DNA of 23,938 nucleotides from a virus, in the IMG/VR virus record IMGVR_UViG_3300047317_000532, positions 1-23,938 of that record; one strand, written 5' to 3'. Positions 1 through 6,584 of this stretch are shown here, one piece after another. A program made the position numbers and the translations under genes. Below the pieces are notes generated by a model that saw only the letters and a list, made by a program, of their open reading frames with translations, was not told where the DNA came from and ran no database searches. Positions within the stretch are counted from its first letter, which is position 1, and each line of letters begins with the position of its first letter.

Positions 1-79
1 TGGGCCGGGTGGACCCGGGGTAGAACTGCTCCCCGATCTGCGCGAACTCCTGATCCAGGGTCGCTGCGGCGGTCGTCAT
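1..79 (-). CDS. Partial CDS, N-terminus only, unknown function
   Basis: An ATG at 77-79 opens a frame that runs without a stop to the left edge, giving 26 residues beginning MTTAAATLDQEFAQIGEQFY. The rest lies outside the window, so no function can be given. It follows the gene ending at 91 by 11 bases and probably belongs to the same transcript. No strong purine-rich ribosome site is visible; instead the start is directly preceded by CACCACA, a leader element seen before several other starts in this half of the window. Confidence in it being a gene is moderate, from position, frame and spacing. Confidence 0.6.
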   Translation of the reverse strand, partial: MTTAAATLDQEFAQIGEQFYPGSTRP

Positions 80-90
80 GTGGTGGGGTC

Positions 91-525
91 CTATCCGTAG
101 TGAGTGGCGAGGAACCAGCGGGGCTCTTCCTGGTCCGGCGTCAGGCCGAGTGTCTTCAGAGCCCAGGCCAGCCTCTCCCGGTGGGCGTCGGTGATCTCCG
201 GGATGTCGACCGGTTCGATCCAGTTGACGTTCAGGGACGTCCCGGAGAACAACAGCGTGCCGCTGTAGTCGTGGCCGCCGTAGGACTGGAAGTGGACTCC
301 GACCTTCTCTTGGGCGGCGTCCTTCCGTGTGAAGTAGCCGTCGACCATGTAGTCGTCCTCGGTGAACCCGACGGCCTTGAGGAGAACTTCCATGGCCGAA
401 TCGACCAGTCCAATACCCTCGTCGTACCAGGGCAGGTCCTCGGGATCCTGGGAGACCTTGTACTCCCCGTCAGTCCCGACGAGGTCGTAGCCGTAGCCGA
501 GACGCGCGTAGGCGTGGGAACCCAT
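91..525 (-). CDS. Hypothetical protein, 144 aa, acidic
   Basis: A 144-residue acidic protein rich in Tyr, Trp and Gly with no membrane segment or signal peptide. The N-terminus (MGSHAYARLGYGYDLVG) followed by an acidic stretch with PWYD, and a C-terminal half reading HRERLAWALKTLGLTP, suggest a small soluble alpha/beta protein. I do not recognise the family. The ATG at 523-525 sits one base after the TGA of the upstream gene (527-529), so the two are probably translationally coupled and cotranscribed from the promoter near 1057-1085. Third-position G/C is high throughout, which supports real coding. Confidence 0.8.
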   Translation of the reverse strand: MGSHAYARLGYGYDLVGTDGEYKVSQDPEDLPWYDEGIGLVDSAMEVLLKAVGFTEDDYMVDGYFTRKDAAQEKVGVHFQSYGGHDYSGTLLFSGTSLNVNWIEPVDIPEITDAHRERLAWALKTLGLTPDQEEPRWFLATHYG

Positions 526-526
526 G

Positions 527-1009
527 TCAGCCCCGGATCGGCTTGAAGGCGAAGGACACGGTCTCGGTGAACAGGCTGTCCAGTTCGTCGTCGGACAGCA
601 GTCCCTCCTGGTTGAGCACGTACAACTCCTGCTGGTCCAGGACCTCGGTGGTGACCTGCTTGAAGACGCGGTCGCGGATGCCCTTGGAGGTGACCAGCGC
701 CTCGACGGCCTCCTCGTCCAGGCCGACGGAAACGCGGCGCTCGCGCTTGACCTCGGTGAACTTCTGGCCGTTGACCTCGACGGGGGTCGGCAGGGTCCAG
801 AACTTGGAGCCCTTCTCGTCGACCTCGCCGACGTTGTCGACGTAGACCGAGATCTCGTCGCGCAACTTGTTCTTGCGCGTGACGATCTGCGTCTCCTGGA
901 ACTTCAGCGCCAGGAACTGCCGGGTCTTCTCCAGCGGATCGTTCTCGATCTGGAGGTTGATGGGCTTCTCGGGAACCCGGCGGGTGTTGCGACGTGGGAC
1001 GGTAGCCAT
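527..1009 (-). CDS. Hypothetical protein, 160 aa
   Basis: A 160-residue charged soluble protein. It has a basic N-terminus (MATVPRRNTRRVPEKP), a central segment of alternating charged and hydrophobic residues, and a C-terminus ending TVSFAFKPIRG. I do not recognise it and see no catalytic motif or membrane segment. It is the first gene after a promoter-like sequence at 1057-1085 and heads a small operon with the 144-residue gene and the partial gene at the left edge. A purine-rich GAAGGAG lies upstream of the ATG but at a rather long spacing (about 12 bases). As the lead gene with its own promoter and an upstream TACCGTTTC element it could be independently regulated. Confidence 0.85.
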   Translation of the reverse strand: MATVPRRNTRRVPEKPINLQIENDPLEKTRQFLALKFQETQIVTRKNKLRDEISVYVDNVGEVDEKGSKFWTLPTPVEVNGQKFTEVKRERRVSVGLDEEAVEALVTSKGIRDRVFKQVTTEVLDQQELYVLNQEGLLSDDELDSLFTETVSFAFKPIRG

Positions 1010-1056
1010 AGAGCGGATGCTCTCCTTCTACTGGGTGTTGGGTTGGGCAAGTAGTG

Positions 1057-1085
1057 ACTCTACACTACCGTTTCAGCGTTGTCGA
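1057..1085 (-). promoter_or_regulatory. Sigma-70-type promoter for the 1009-to-1 operon
   Basis: Read on the minus strand, TCGACA (1085-1080), a 17-base spacer and TAGAGT (1062-1057) form a good vegetative promoter about 48 bases before the ATG at 1009. The spacer contains GAAACGGTA (plus strand TACCGTTTC, 1066-1074), the element shared with three other intergenic regions, placed where a bound regulator would touch polymerase. The assignment rests on match and spacing only. Confidence 0.6.
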
Positions 1086-1092
1086 TTCTTGA

Positions 1093-1437
1093 TTACCGAC
1101 TCTTGTGGGTGCTGTGCTTGGCGGCGTACCGCTTGGCGTCACGGTCGGTCTGGTCCCGGCGCACGGCGGTCTCGACGACGTCCTGGTAGACGGTGACGAT
1201 GCGGTGCTTGGCGGGGTCGACGACGGCAACAAGGTCTCCGCGCACGTGGCGGACCTGTCCGGGAACCCTCATGGAGGGGTAGGTATGAAGCGGCTCGTTG
1301 GCGGCCAGCAGGACGTCCTCGCTGGTCCAGCCCTTCTCTGCGGCCTGCTTCTGCGCGTGGAAGGTCAGTCGGAAGTTCGGGGCCTCCGTGACGGAGGAGT
1401 CCCAGTTGATCCCGAGAGCTTCGGCGATGGTGGTCAT
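1093..1437 (-). CDS. DUF4258-like (RelE-fold-like) small protein
   Basis: A 114-residue protein. The core from about residue 22 reads FRLTFHAQKQAAEKGWTSED, then a conserved-looking VRHVRGDLVAVVD and HRIVTVYQD. This order (His-Ala-x-x-Arg/Lys at the start of a helix, a short helix beginning Thr-Ser-Glu-Asp, then beta strands ending in a Val-Thr-Val-Tyr strand) is that of DUF4258 proteins, which resemble RelE/ParE-like folds. The C-terminus is very basic. RNA binding or a toxin-like activity would fit the fold, but no antitoxin partner is adjacent. The ATG at 1435-1437 has a good TAGGAG eight bases upstream and its own promoter at 1483-1511. It carries one copy of the GTATGAAG element. Assignment is from pattern memory only. 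Confidence 0.7.
   Translation of the reverse strand: MTTIAEALGINWDSSVTEAPNFRLTFHAQKQAAEKGWTSEDVLLAANEPLHTYPSMRVPGQVRHVRGDLVAVVDPAKHRIVTVYQDVVETAVRRDQTDRDAKRYAAKHSTHKSR
1283..1290 (-). repeat. GTATGAAG element, copy 1
   Basis: Plus strand GTATGAAG. In the DUF4258-like gene it is read CTT CAT AC(C) as Leu-His-Thr (context NEPLHTYPS). Confidence 0.75.
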
Positions 1438-1482
1438 GCGCGTCTCCTAAGTTCGAGCCTTGTTCGAGCGGCTGATAGGGAG

Positions 1483-1511
1483 ACACTACGGTCCGCGTAG
1501 GTTGTCGTCAA
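1483..1511 (-). promoter_or_regulatory. Sigma-70-type promoter for the DUF4258-like gene
   Basis: On the minus strand TTGACG (1511-1506), a 17-base spacer and TAGTGT (1488-1483) make the best vegetative promoter in the window, about 46 bases before the ATG at 1437. Its spacer ends GGACCG ahead of the TAGTGT, a weaker relative of the CGGTA element found in other intergenic regions. Confidence 0.65.
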
Positions 1512-1542
1512 TGGGTTTAGCAAATCAACTTGCGATATGCCG

Positions 1543-1674
1543 CTACCAGTCGAGGACAGCGCCTCGCAGAGCCAGGCGGACGGGAGCTATGTCCCAATCC
1601 TCCTGCTCTTCCGGAGGTCGTATGACGTCCCCCAGCCCCTCGCGGAGCAGGACGTCGAGCAGTTCTTCGCGCAT
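1543..1674 (-). CDS. Small acidic protein, 43 aa
   Basis: A 43-residue open frame in the gap between the helicase gene and the DUF4258-like gene. It starts MREELLDVLLREGLGDVI, is acidic, and ends VRLALRGAVLDW, with the amphipathic character of a real small protein. The ATG at 1672-1674 is the only in-frame start, because a TGA lies five codons upstream. A GAGAG lies about nine bases before the ATG, in the same stretch as a possible -10 element, so the message could be leaderless or nearly so. I do not recognise it. Evidence is composition, placement and the promoter-associated element just upstream; it could still be a chance frame. Confidence 0.5.
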   Translation of the reverse strand: MREELLDVLLREGLGDVIRPPEEQEDWDIAPVRLALRGAVLDW

Positions 1675-1680
1675 ACCTGC

Positions 1681-1704
1681 ATACTCTCATGCAGTTACCG
1701 CTTT
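1681..1704 (-). promoter_or_regulatory. Possible regulatory region of the 43-aa gene
   Basis: The plus strand carries TACCGCTTT (1696-1704), the shared intergenic element, between the helicase stop and the small ORF. A weak -10-like GAGAGT lies at 1688-1683 on the minus strand, which would place transcription start within a few bases of the ATG at 1674. No convincing -35 is seen. Confidence 0.35.
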
Positions 1705-1739
1705 AGAACCACTCGACGTCCTGGGTGAGATCCTGGAAG

Positions 1740-3383
1740 TTACGCCGCTTCCAGGGCTTGCGTGAGCGTGACAACGTCGTTGTCGATACGCCCGTTGCCG
1801 TCGGCACCCCGGCCGTCCGTGATGGCCGCACCCACCCGCCGCTTGTGCGCCAGCATGGCCAGCTTGCGGGGCTCGGTGGTGGCCGCCGTGATGGCGTTGA
1901 GGATGTAGATGTCCTTGAACTCGCTGCTCGCGCGGTTGTGCCGGGCGTTGATCTGGTCCTGCTTCCCCGACGACCAGGCGAGGTCGTAATTGACCAGGTA
2001 GTTGGCCATGTACAGGTCGGTGCCGAACGCCCCGGCGTGGCTGGACAGGAACACCCGACACTGTCCATCGGTCTCGAAACGCTGGGCGGCATAGGCCTTG
2101 GCCGCCGACGACATGCGCCCGGTGTAGGTGACAGCACACCCTTCGGGCAGCCGGTCGGCCAGCAGATCGAGCATGTCGGGGTTCACCGAGAAGATGATCA
2201 CCTTGTTGCCCGGCACCGCGAGGATGTCGTCGACCGCAGCGACCACCGCGTCCAACTTCGGCGCGGTCTTGACAGCGTCCAGCACGCCGGACTGCCACAC
2301 CTCGTAGGCGTACTTCGACCCCGGCCACGTCTTCTTCTGCACGCCCGACTGCCGCGCCTGCTCGCTCTCCTCGTAGCGCTGGCCGGAACGCACGATCAGG
2401 TCCGGGTGGTTCAGCAGCATGTCCAGCGCCTGCATCCGCGCCATGATCTTGCCCTGCTGGCTGTTCTCGTTCGGGGTGTCCCCTCCGTGGTAGTGGGCGA
2501 ACAGGTCGAAGGACGTCGTGTTGGGGCCGAGCGACTGCAGCTCGGCGAGCAGGTCGGCGGAGATGTGCTTGTAGGCCTTGCGGGTGTGCGTGTCCAGGGC
2601 CACCGGGATGACGCTCTCCTGCACGCGCGGCAGGAACGGCTTCACGTCCTCGTCCAGGCGCGTCTTGCGCACCATGGCGTCAGCCAACTTGGCGTGCAGC
2701 AGCGGCAGGTTGCGGTACTGCTGCACACCTCCGAAGCGGTTGCGGACGATGTAGGTCTTGTCGAACAGGTCGAAGCGTCCCAGGACGTCCTCGTCCACCC
2801 ACTGCATGATCGAGAACAGTTCCTCGGGCTTGCCGTTCTCCACCGGGGTGCCGGTCAGCCCGAACCGGAACGGCGCCGTCAGCCGCTTGATCTTCCGGGT
2901 GCGCTGGGCCTTGAACGTCTTGATCGCGGTGCACTCGTCCAGGACGATGCACTCCGGCTTGATCCGGCGGACGAAGTTCCAGTCGTTGACGACGTTCTCG
3001 TAGCCCAGGATCACGTAGTCCGGCCGGTACGTCTTCACCTTGACGTACTGGGCCGCGCGCTTCTTGGCGTCGCCGTCGATCAGGACGCAGTAGTCCTCCG
3101 TCGGCACGGTGATCTCCTGCGACAGGCCGTCCTCGCGCACCTTGATCACGCGAGTGTCCACGTCCGTCAGGCGGGCGATGGACTTGGCCCACTGGTACTT
3201 CAAGTTGGCCGGGACGACGATGACGGTCGTCTCGACCTCCTCCCTGTCGATCAACTCCTCTATCGCGGCCAGGGCGATGACCGTCTTGCCCAGGCCCATC
3301 TCGTAGGCAATCAGGAGAGAGCCGCGCGCTACGGCACGGTCCACGGCTTCCTCCTGGTAAATATGAAGATCGACGGCTAGCAC
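1740..3383 (-). CDS. SNF2-family (superfamily 2) DNA helicase/translocase
   Basis: A 547-residue ATP-dependent DNA translocase or helicase. Visible motifs: Q-like entry LHIYQEEAV (6-14), Walker A MGLGKT (29-34), motif Ia VVPANLKYQW (57-66), motif II as VLDECT (148-152, in place of the usual DEAH/DEAQ), motif III LTGTP (176-180), and in the second RecA lobe an SSHAGAFGTDL segment and a QINARHNRAS motif VI region. This order is that of SNF2-type proteins. I place the start at the GTG at 3381-3383, which overlaps the TAG of the HNH-like gene and puts the Q-like motif at the N-terminus; longer extensions would read through that gene out of frame. Members in phages act in replication, recombination or branch migration. 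The Cys after the DE pair in motif II is unusual. Confidence 0.9.
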   Translation of the reverse strand: MLAVDLHIYQEEAVDRAVARGSLLIAYEMGLGKTVIALAAIEELIDREEVETTVIVVPANLKYQWAKSIARLTDVDTRVIKVREDGLSQEITVPTEDYCVLIDGDAKKRAAQYVKVKTYRPDYVILGYENVVNDWNFVRRIKPECIVLDECTAIKTFKAQRTRKIKRLTAPFRFGLTGTPVENGKPEELFSIMQWVDEDVLGRFDLFDKTYIVRNRFGGVQQYRNLPLLHAKLADAMVRKTRLDEDVKPFLPRVQESVIPVALDTHTRKAYKHISADLLAELQSLGPNTTSFDLFAHYHGGDTPNENSQQGKIMARMQALDMLLNHPDLIVRSGQRYEESEQARQSGVQKKTWPGSKYAYEVWQSGVLDAVKTAPKLDAVVAAVDDILAVPGNKVIIFSVNPDMLDLLADRLPEGCAVTYTGRMSSAAKAYAAQRFETDGQCRVFLSSHAGAFGTDLYMANYLVNYDLAWSSGKQDQINARHNRASSEFKDIYILNAITAATTEPRKLAMLAHKRRVGAAITDGRGADGNGRIDNDVVTLTQALEAA

Positions 3384-3688
3384 TGGGAGTACCACCGGCT
3401 GAACTGCTCGTTGGAGCGCACGCGGCGCTGGCGCGGCATCCCTGCGAGGGAGTCCTTCTCGTCCCGCTGGGTGACTCCGATGATCAGGTGGGAGGGCTTT
3501 ATGCATTTGCGGTGCGTGCAACTGCGGCTCTTGGGCTCGCGGGATCCGGTGACGTACACCAGAATGCTGGTGCCCTTGAACGTCGGGACGGAGCAGGAGT
3601 CGCTGAGGTAGATCCAGCAACCCTCCCGCTCCTCGACGCGATCCCAGAATCGGGGGTCCAGGTGCTCGTAGCCCTCGGGGGCTTTCAT
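3377..3688 (-). CDS. HNH-like small protein, probably degenerate
   Basis: A 103-residue protein resembling the compact phage HNH family: GCWIYL near residue 23-28 and a zinc-knuckle-like SCTHRKCIKPSHLIIGVTQR at about 56-75, matching the usual C-x4-C-(V/I)-N-P-x-H-L-x-x-x-T pattern. The His normally found two residues before the first Cys (the Asp-His pair) appears to be replaced by Ser-Arg, so nuclease activity is doubtful; a DNA-binding role is possible. Its ATG shares a base with the TAA of the primase gene (TAATG), and its stop overlaps the helicase start, so it is tightly built into the replication operon rather than inserted in a gene as homing nucleases are. Confidence 0.7.
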   Translation of the reverse strand: MKAPEGYEHLDPRFWDRVEEREGCWIYLSDSCSVPTFKGTSILVYVTGSREPKSRSCTHRKCIKPSHLIIGVTQRDEKDSLAGMPRQRRVRSNEQFSRWYSQC

Positions 3689-4653
3689 TAGAACCTCGCT
3701 ATGACGGATGAGTAGGAATTGCGCACGGCGAAGAAGACTTCGGCGTCGGTCATGTCTCCTGGGTCCTTGGCGGAAGTGCCGGAGTAGTCCAGGAACTTCA
3801 GGGCCAGGCCCCGGCGGGACCATTCCTTGCGCAGCCTTTCGCTGTGCTTGGCGCCGTCCACGTCGTTGTCCAGCGCGATGATCACCGTGTCGAAGTGGTC
3901 GCGGATCAGGGACATCTGCGCGTCGGATACACCCGCGCCGAAGGAGGACAGGCCGGTGGGGAATCCAGCCGCGCGCAGGCGGACGACGTCCAGAGGGGAC
4001 TCGACGAGGATCGCCGTGTCGCCCTCGTAGGTATGAAGCCCGAACAGCGTCTTGGACTTGGTCATGGAGTTGGGGCGGTTGCGGAAGTAGCGGGCGTTCT
4101 TCTCCTGCCAGCCCCACAGCAGGCCGGTGTCGGGGTCGCGGACGGGAACGATCCACATCTCCCGCTCGGTGTCCCACAGCACGCCGCTGGCGTCGGCGTC
4201 CTCGGGGGCGAACCGGCGCTTGGCGCACTCCTCCGCAGGAGGGGTCACCCACAAGGCCAGCGAGGCCTCGTTGATATGCGTGGTGGTGTCGACCTTGGTC
4301 GGGTCGGCCGTCTTCTTGGCCAGGAACTTCTTGACCCGCTCGATTCCCCCGCGCTTCCGCACCCACGCAATAGCATCCGCGTAGGGAATTTCGAGTACAT
4401 CCTTCACCAGGATCACGAACACGCCGTGATATCCGCAGGAGAAGCAGTTGAACTGCCCGACTCCGGAATGCACGGAGAATGACGGATGCTTGTCCGCCTT
4501 TCCTGTCCTCGCCTCGTGCATGGGGCAGGGCATGTGGAGTTCTTCGCCGTACTCCTTGTACTCCAATCCGAGTTCGTCGAGGCAGGCCGCCACGTTGCCC
4601 GGAATAGGGGCGGTTCCTGCGGAGTCCCAACCACTACGCTTTACCGCGCGCAT
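3688..4653 (-). CDS. DNA primase, CHC2 zinc finger plus Toprim
   Basis: A 321-residue primase that would make RNA primers for lagging-strand synthesis. The N-terminal zinc-binding site reads CPMH (Cys43, His46) and CFSC (Cys70, Cys73), the CHC2 pattern. The middle resembles the DnaG core, and the Toprim part shows ILVESPLDVVRLRAAG (metal-binding Glu) followed by the TVIIALDNDVDGAK segment (Asp-x-Asp). It is shorter than bacterial DnaG and lacks an obvious helicase-interaction domain at the C-terminus; the DnaB-like helicase is encoded two genes upstream. I chose the ATG at 4651-4653 because AAGGGAGG lies just upstream and the TAA of the preceding gene overlaps it (TAATG). It carries one GTATGAAG copy. 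Confidence 0.92.
   Translation of the reverse strand: MRAVKRSGWDSAGTAPIPGNVAACLDELGLEYKEYGEELHMPCPMHEARTGKADKHPSFSVHSGVGQFNCFSCGYHGVFVILVKDVLEIPYADAIAWVRKRGGIERVKKFLAKKTADPTKVDTTTHINEASLALWVTPPAEECAKRRFAPEDADASGVLWDTEREMWIVPVRDPDTGLLWGWQEKNARYFRNRPNSMTKSKTLFGLHTYEGDTAILVESPLDVVRLRAAGFPTGLSSFGAGVSDAQMSLIRDHFDTVIIALDNDVDGAKHSERLRKEWSRRGLALKFLDYSGTSAKDPGDMTDAEVFFAVRNSYSSVIARF
4031..4038 (-). repeat. GTATGAAG element, copy 2
   Basis: Inside the primase gene, read CTT CAT AC(C) as Leu-His-Thr (context FGLHTYEG), just before the Toprim segment. Confidence 0.75.
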
Positions 4654-4895
4654 TACTGCCTCCCTTCCAGGTATCTGAGGTAGTGAAGGAGTTCCGAGCC
4701 GTCCTGTCGCATGTACCAGGACCCGTAGGTGAGGTATCGGATCTTCCCCAGTCCCTGGATTCTGTGCATACCACTGGCGAATAGCACACTCCGATCGCGG
4801 GGACTTATCTTGATCTCCCAGCACCAGAATGCGAATTCCCGGTAGTTCCCGGCGAGAACCACCAGCAGGGTGTCAGAAGGATCCTTGCCAGCCAT
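4653..4895 (-). CDS. Hypothetical protein, 80 aa, in the replisome operon
   Basis: An 80-residue protein with an N-terminal hydrophobic strand LLVVLAGNYREFAFW, then ISPRDRSVLFASG and a C-terminal YLRYLEGRQ. The strand-helix-strand pattern (LVVLAGN, then VLFASG, then KIRYLTYGSW) looks like a small Rossmann-type domain that lacks a P-loop. I do not recognise the family. I start it at the ATG at 4893-4895, which has AGGAG seven bases upstream; this overlaps the end of the DnaB-like gene by 23 bases, and its stop overlaps the primase start (TAATG). Its fixed position between helicase and primase suggests a role at the fork, by context alone. Confidence 0.75.
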   Translation of the reverse strand: MAGKDPSDTLLVVLAGNYREFAFWCWEIKISPRDRSVLFASGMHRIQGLGKIRYLTYGSWYMRQDGSELLHYLRYLEGRQ

Positions 4896-6141
4896 CGGTG
4901 TTCTCCTCTCCGGCACCTGCGAACGGGTCCTCGTTGAGTTCCTCGAACTTCCCCGTCTCCCAATCCCACTGGCAGTAGGTCTCCAGCGGCGGGCAGTTTC
5001 GTGCCAGGACGACCTTGATCTTGTTGATGTTCTCGTCGTCGGTTCGCTCGACGCCGAGAATCACGTCGGAGTCCTGGGCGAAGGAGGAGGAGTAACCGAT
5101 CGAGTCGGAGGTGATCCCCTTCTTCTTGTTCATCTTCCATTCCAGGACCTGCGTCGATATGACCATGGGGATCTGCAGGTTCTTCGCCATGCGCTTGAAT
5201 CCACGAGTGAGATTCGTCAGCGCCTGACTGGATCCCTGCGCTTCTCCGAGTTCGTCCTGCATCATGTAGATGCCGTCCACGAATACGATCGTCGGCCGGA
5301 TGGTGTCAATCTTCGACTGCACACCGGTCAGCGTCGTGGCGCTCATGGAGTCCGACGAGAGGAAGAATGAAGGCATTGCCTCCAATTCCCTCAGGGCCTT
5401 TTCGAGTTTGTCCCACTCGGTCTTCTTGAGCGTGCCGTTCCGCAGCCGGGCGTGGGAGATCCCCGCGCGGATGGCGTCGAAGCGTTCCTCCTGCTCCTCG
5501 TTGCTCATCTCGAACCCGATGAACAGCGGGCGCTCGCCATAGAGGTGGGCCGCCATGGCGGCCAGCAGCAGCAGCGTGGACTTCCCGGCCTTGGGCGGGC
5601 CGACGAAGGTGACCAGTTGCTCCTTCTGAAGGCCCTGAGTGGCCCTGTCGATCGTCGAGAAGCCGGTGGGGACACCCCGGAGCCCGTCGGGCAGGTCCTT
5701 CAGCGAGAGGTACCGTGCAAGGCGTTCCTGGCCGGTCTCCGTCAGGTCGGTGTCCCGGCTGTTGGGTACGGCCGAAGCGATGCTGGCCAGCGTGCGCGAC
5801 AGCGCCTCGATGGCGGACTTGGCGTCGTTGTCCTCGTGTGCGTCGACCGAAGCGGCCAGGCCCTCCTCCAGGAGGGCCAACGTATGAAGTTCTCGAAGCC
5901 GGTCGGTGAGCACCTGCATGGTGTCCTCGACGCGAACGAACTTGTAGGTGGGGAAGTCGGTCTTGATGGTGGCCAGCGAGGGAACCTGGCCGTAGGTGCC
6001 CTTGTGGCGCAGGATCGCCTTGAAGACAGCGCGGTTGTCCGGGTCCTGGAAGAAGTCCGGTGTCACACCGGCGTCCGCGACCTCGGCCAGGTCCTTGTCC
6101 TGGATGACGCGGGAGACGAGCAGCCGCTCGAAGTCAGCCAC
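4873..6141 (-). CDS. DnaB-like replicative helicase
   Basis: A 422-residue protein with a DnaB-type N-terminal helical region (1-100: LLVSRVIQDKDLAEVADAG, PDNRAVFKAILRH) and a RecA-type core. Walker A is GPPKAGKST (181-189), Walker B is TIVFVDG (284-290), and FIGFEMSNEE and DVILGVERTDD fit the later helicase motifs. It would unwind DNA at the fork, loaded by the DnaC-like protein encoded two genes upstream. The start is the GTG at 6139-6141, overlapping the TAG of the preceding gene by one base (TAGTG); the longer frame upstream has shadow-like composition. One GTATGAAG copy lies in the N-terminal region. The C-terminus is short and acidic. Confidence 0.9.
   Translation of the reverse strand: MADFERLLVSRVIQDKDLAEVADAGVTPDFFQDPDNRAVFKAILRHKGTYGQVPSLATIKTDFPTYKFVRVEDTMQVLTDRLRELHTLALLEEGLAASVDAHEDNDAKSAIEALSRTLASIASAVPNSRDTDLTETGQERLARYLSLKDLPDGLRGVPTGFSTIDRATQGLQKEQLVTFVGPPKAGKSTLLLLAAMAAHLYGERPLFIGFEMSNEEQEERFDAIRAGISHARLRNGTLKKTEWDKLEKALRELEAMPSFFLSSDSMSATTLTGVQSKIDTIRPTIVFVDGIYMMQDELGEAQGSSQALTNLTRGFKRMAKNLQIPMVISTQVLEWKMNKKKGITSDSIGYSSSFAQDSDVILGVERTDDENINKIKVVLARNCPPLETYCQWDWETGKFEELNEDPFAGAGEENTDGWQGSF
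5882..5889 (-). repeat. GTATGAAG element, copy 3
   Basis: Inside the DnaB-like gene, read CTT CAT AC(G) as Leu-His-Thr (context RELHTLALL, residues 86-88). Confidence 0.75.
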
Positions 6142-6584
6142 TAAAGTGCTCCGATCAAACTTGTGGGGACAGCCGGGAGCATGCGCCCCTTGCTGCCGTA
6201 GATCAGGTGGTTCTCGTTGTCGTAGACGGCCGCGACGTCCGGCATCAGCGCCAGGCGGCGGGCTAGACGCTGGGGGCTGTCCGCCCACACGCGTCCGACG
6301 GGAAGGCCCTCGTCGTCCAGGCGCGCCTCCACCGCGTCGGCGAAGTCCTCACCGAGGTAGGTGATGACGTCGACCGAGTAGCGGTAGCGCCAGACGGTGT
6401 CCCAGATGACGCGGGCCAGCGGCTCGTTGATCTCGTAGGCCTTGGCCGCGCGCTTCCACTGGTGCGTCTTGCGGGCGAGTGCTTCGCCAGCTCGGGCACG
6501 TGGGGTGGGCAACAGGCCCAGCAGGCCTTCGTAGACCAGCACCAGACGCGGGGACACCTCGTTGGAAATGTCACCGTTCTGCAC
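6141..6584 (-). CDS. Hypothetical protein, 147 aa
   Basis: A 147-residue soluble protein between the DnaC-like and DnaB-like genes. Its C-terminal half reads VDVITYLGEDFADAVEARLD, then RVWADSPQRLARRLALMPDVAAVYDNENHLIYGSKGRML. The pattern of strand, helix, strand and the late VAAVYDNE with HLIYGSKGR recalls a HAD-like or Rossmann-like half-domain, but I cannot place it firmly and see no complete catalytic set. The GTG start at 6582-6584 overlaps the end of the DnaC-like gene by 14 bases and has GGGGGAG at good spacing. Its place between loader and helicase suggests a replication-linked role, by context only. Confidence 0.75.
   Translation of the reverse strand: MQNGDISNEVSPRLVLVYEGLLGLLPTPRARAGEALARKTHQWKRAAKAYEINEPLARVIWDTVWRYRYSVDVITYLGEDFADAVEARLDDEGLPVGRVWADSPQRLARRLALMPDVAAVYDNENHLIYGSKGRMLPAVPTSLIGAL

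Noticed and set aside
3377-3688. Homing endonuclease insertion
   Set aside because: No split gene or intron border is present; its start and stop overlap neighbours in a coupled operon, and a key His seems missing.
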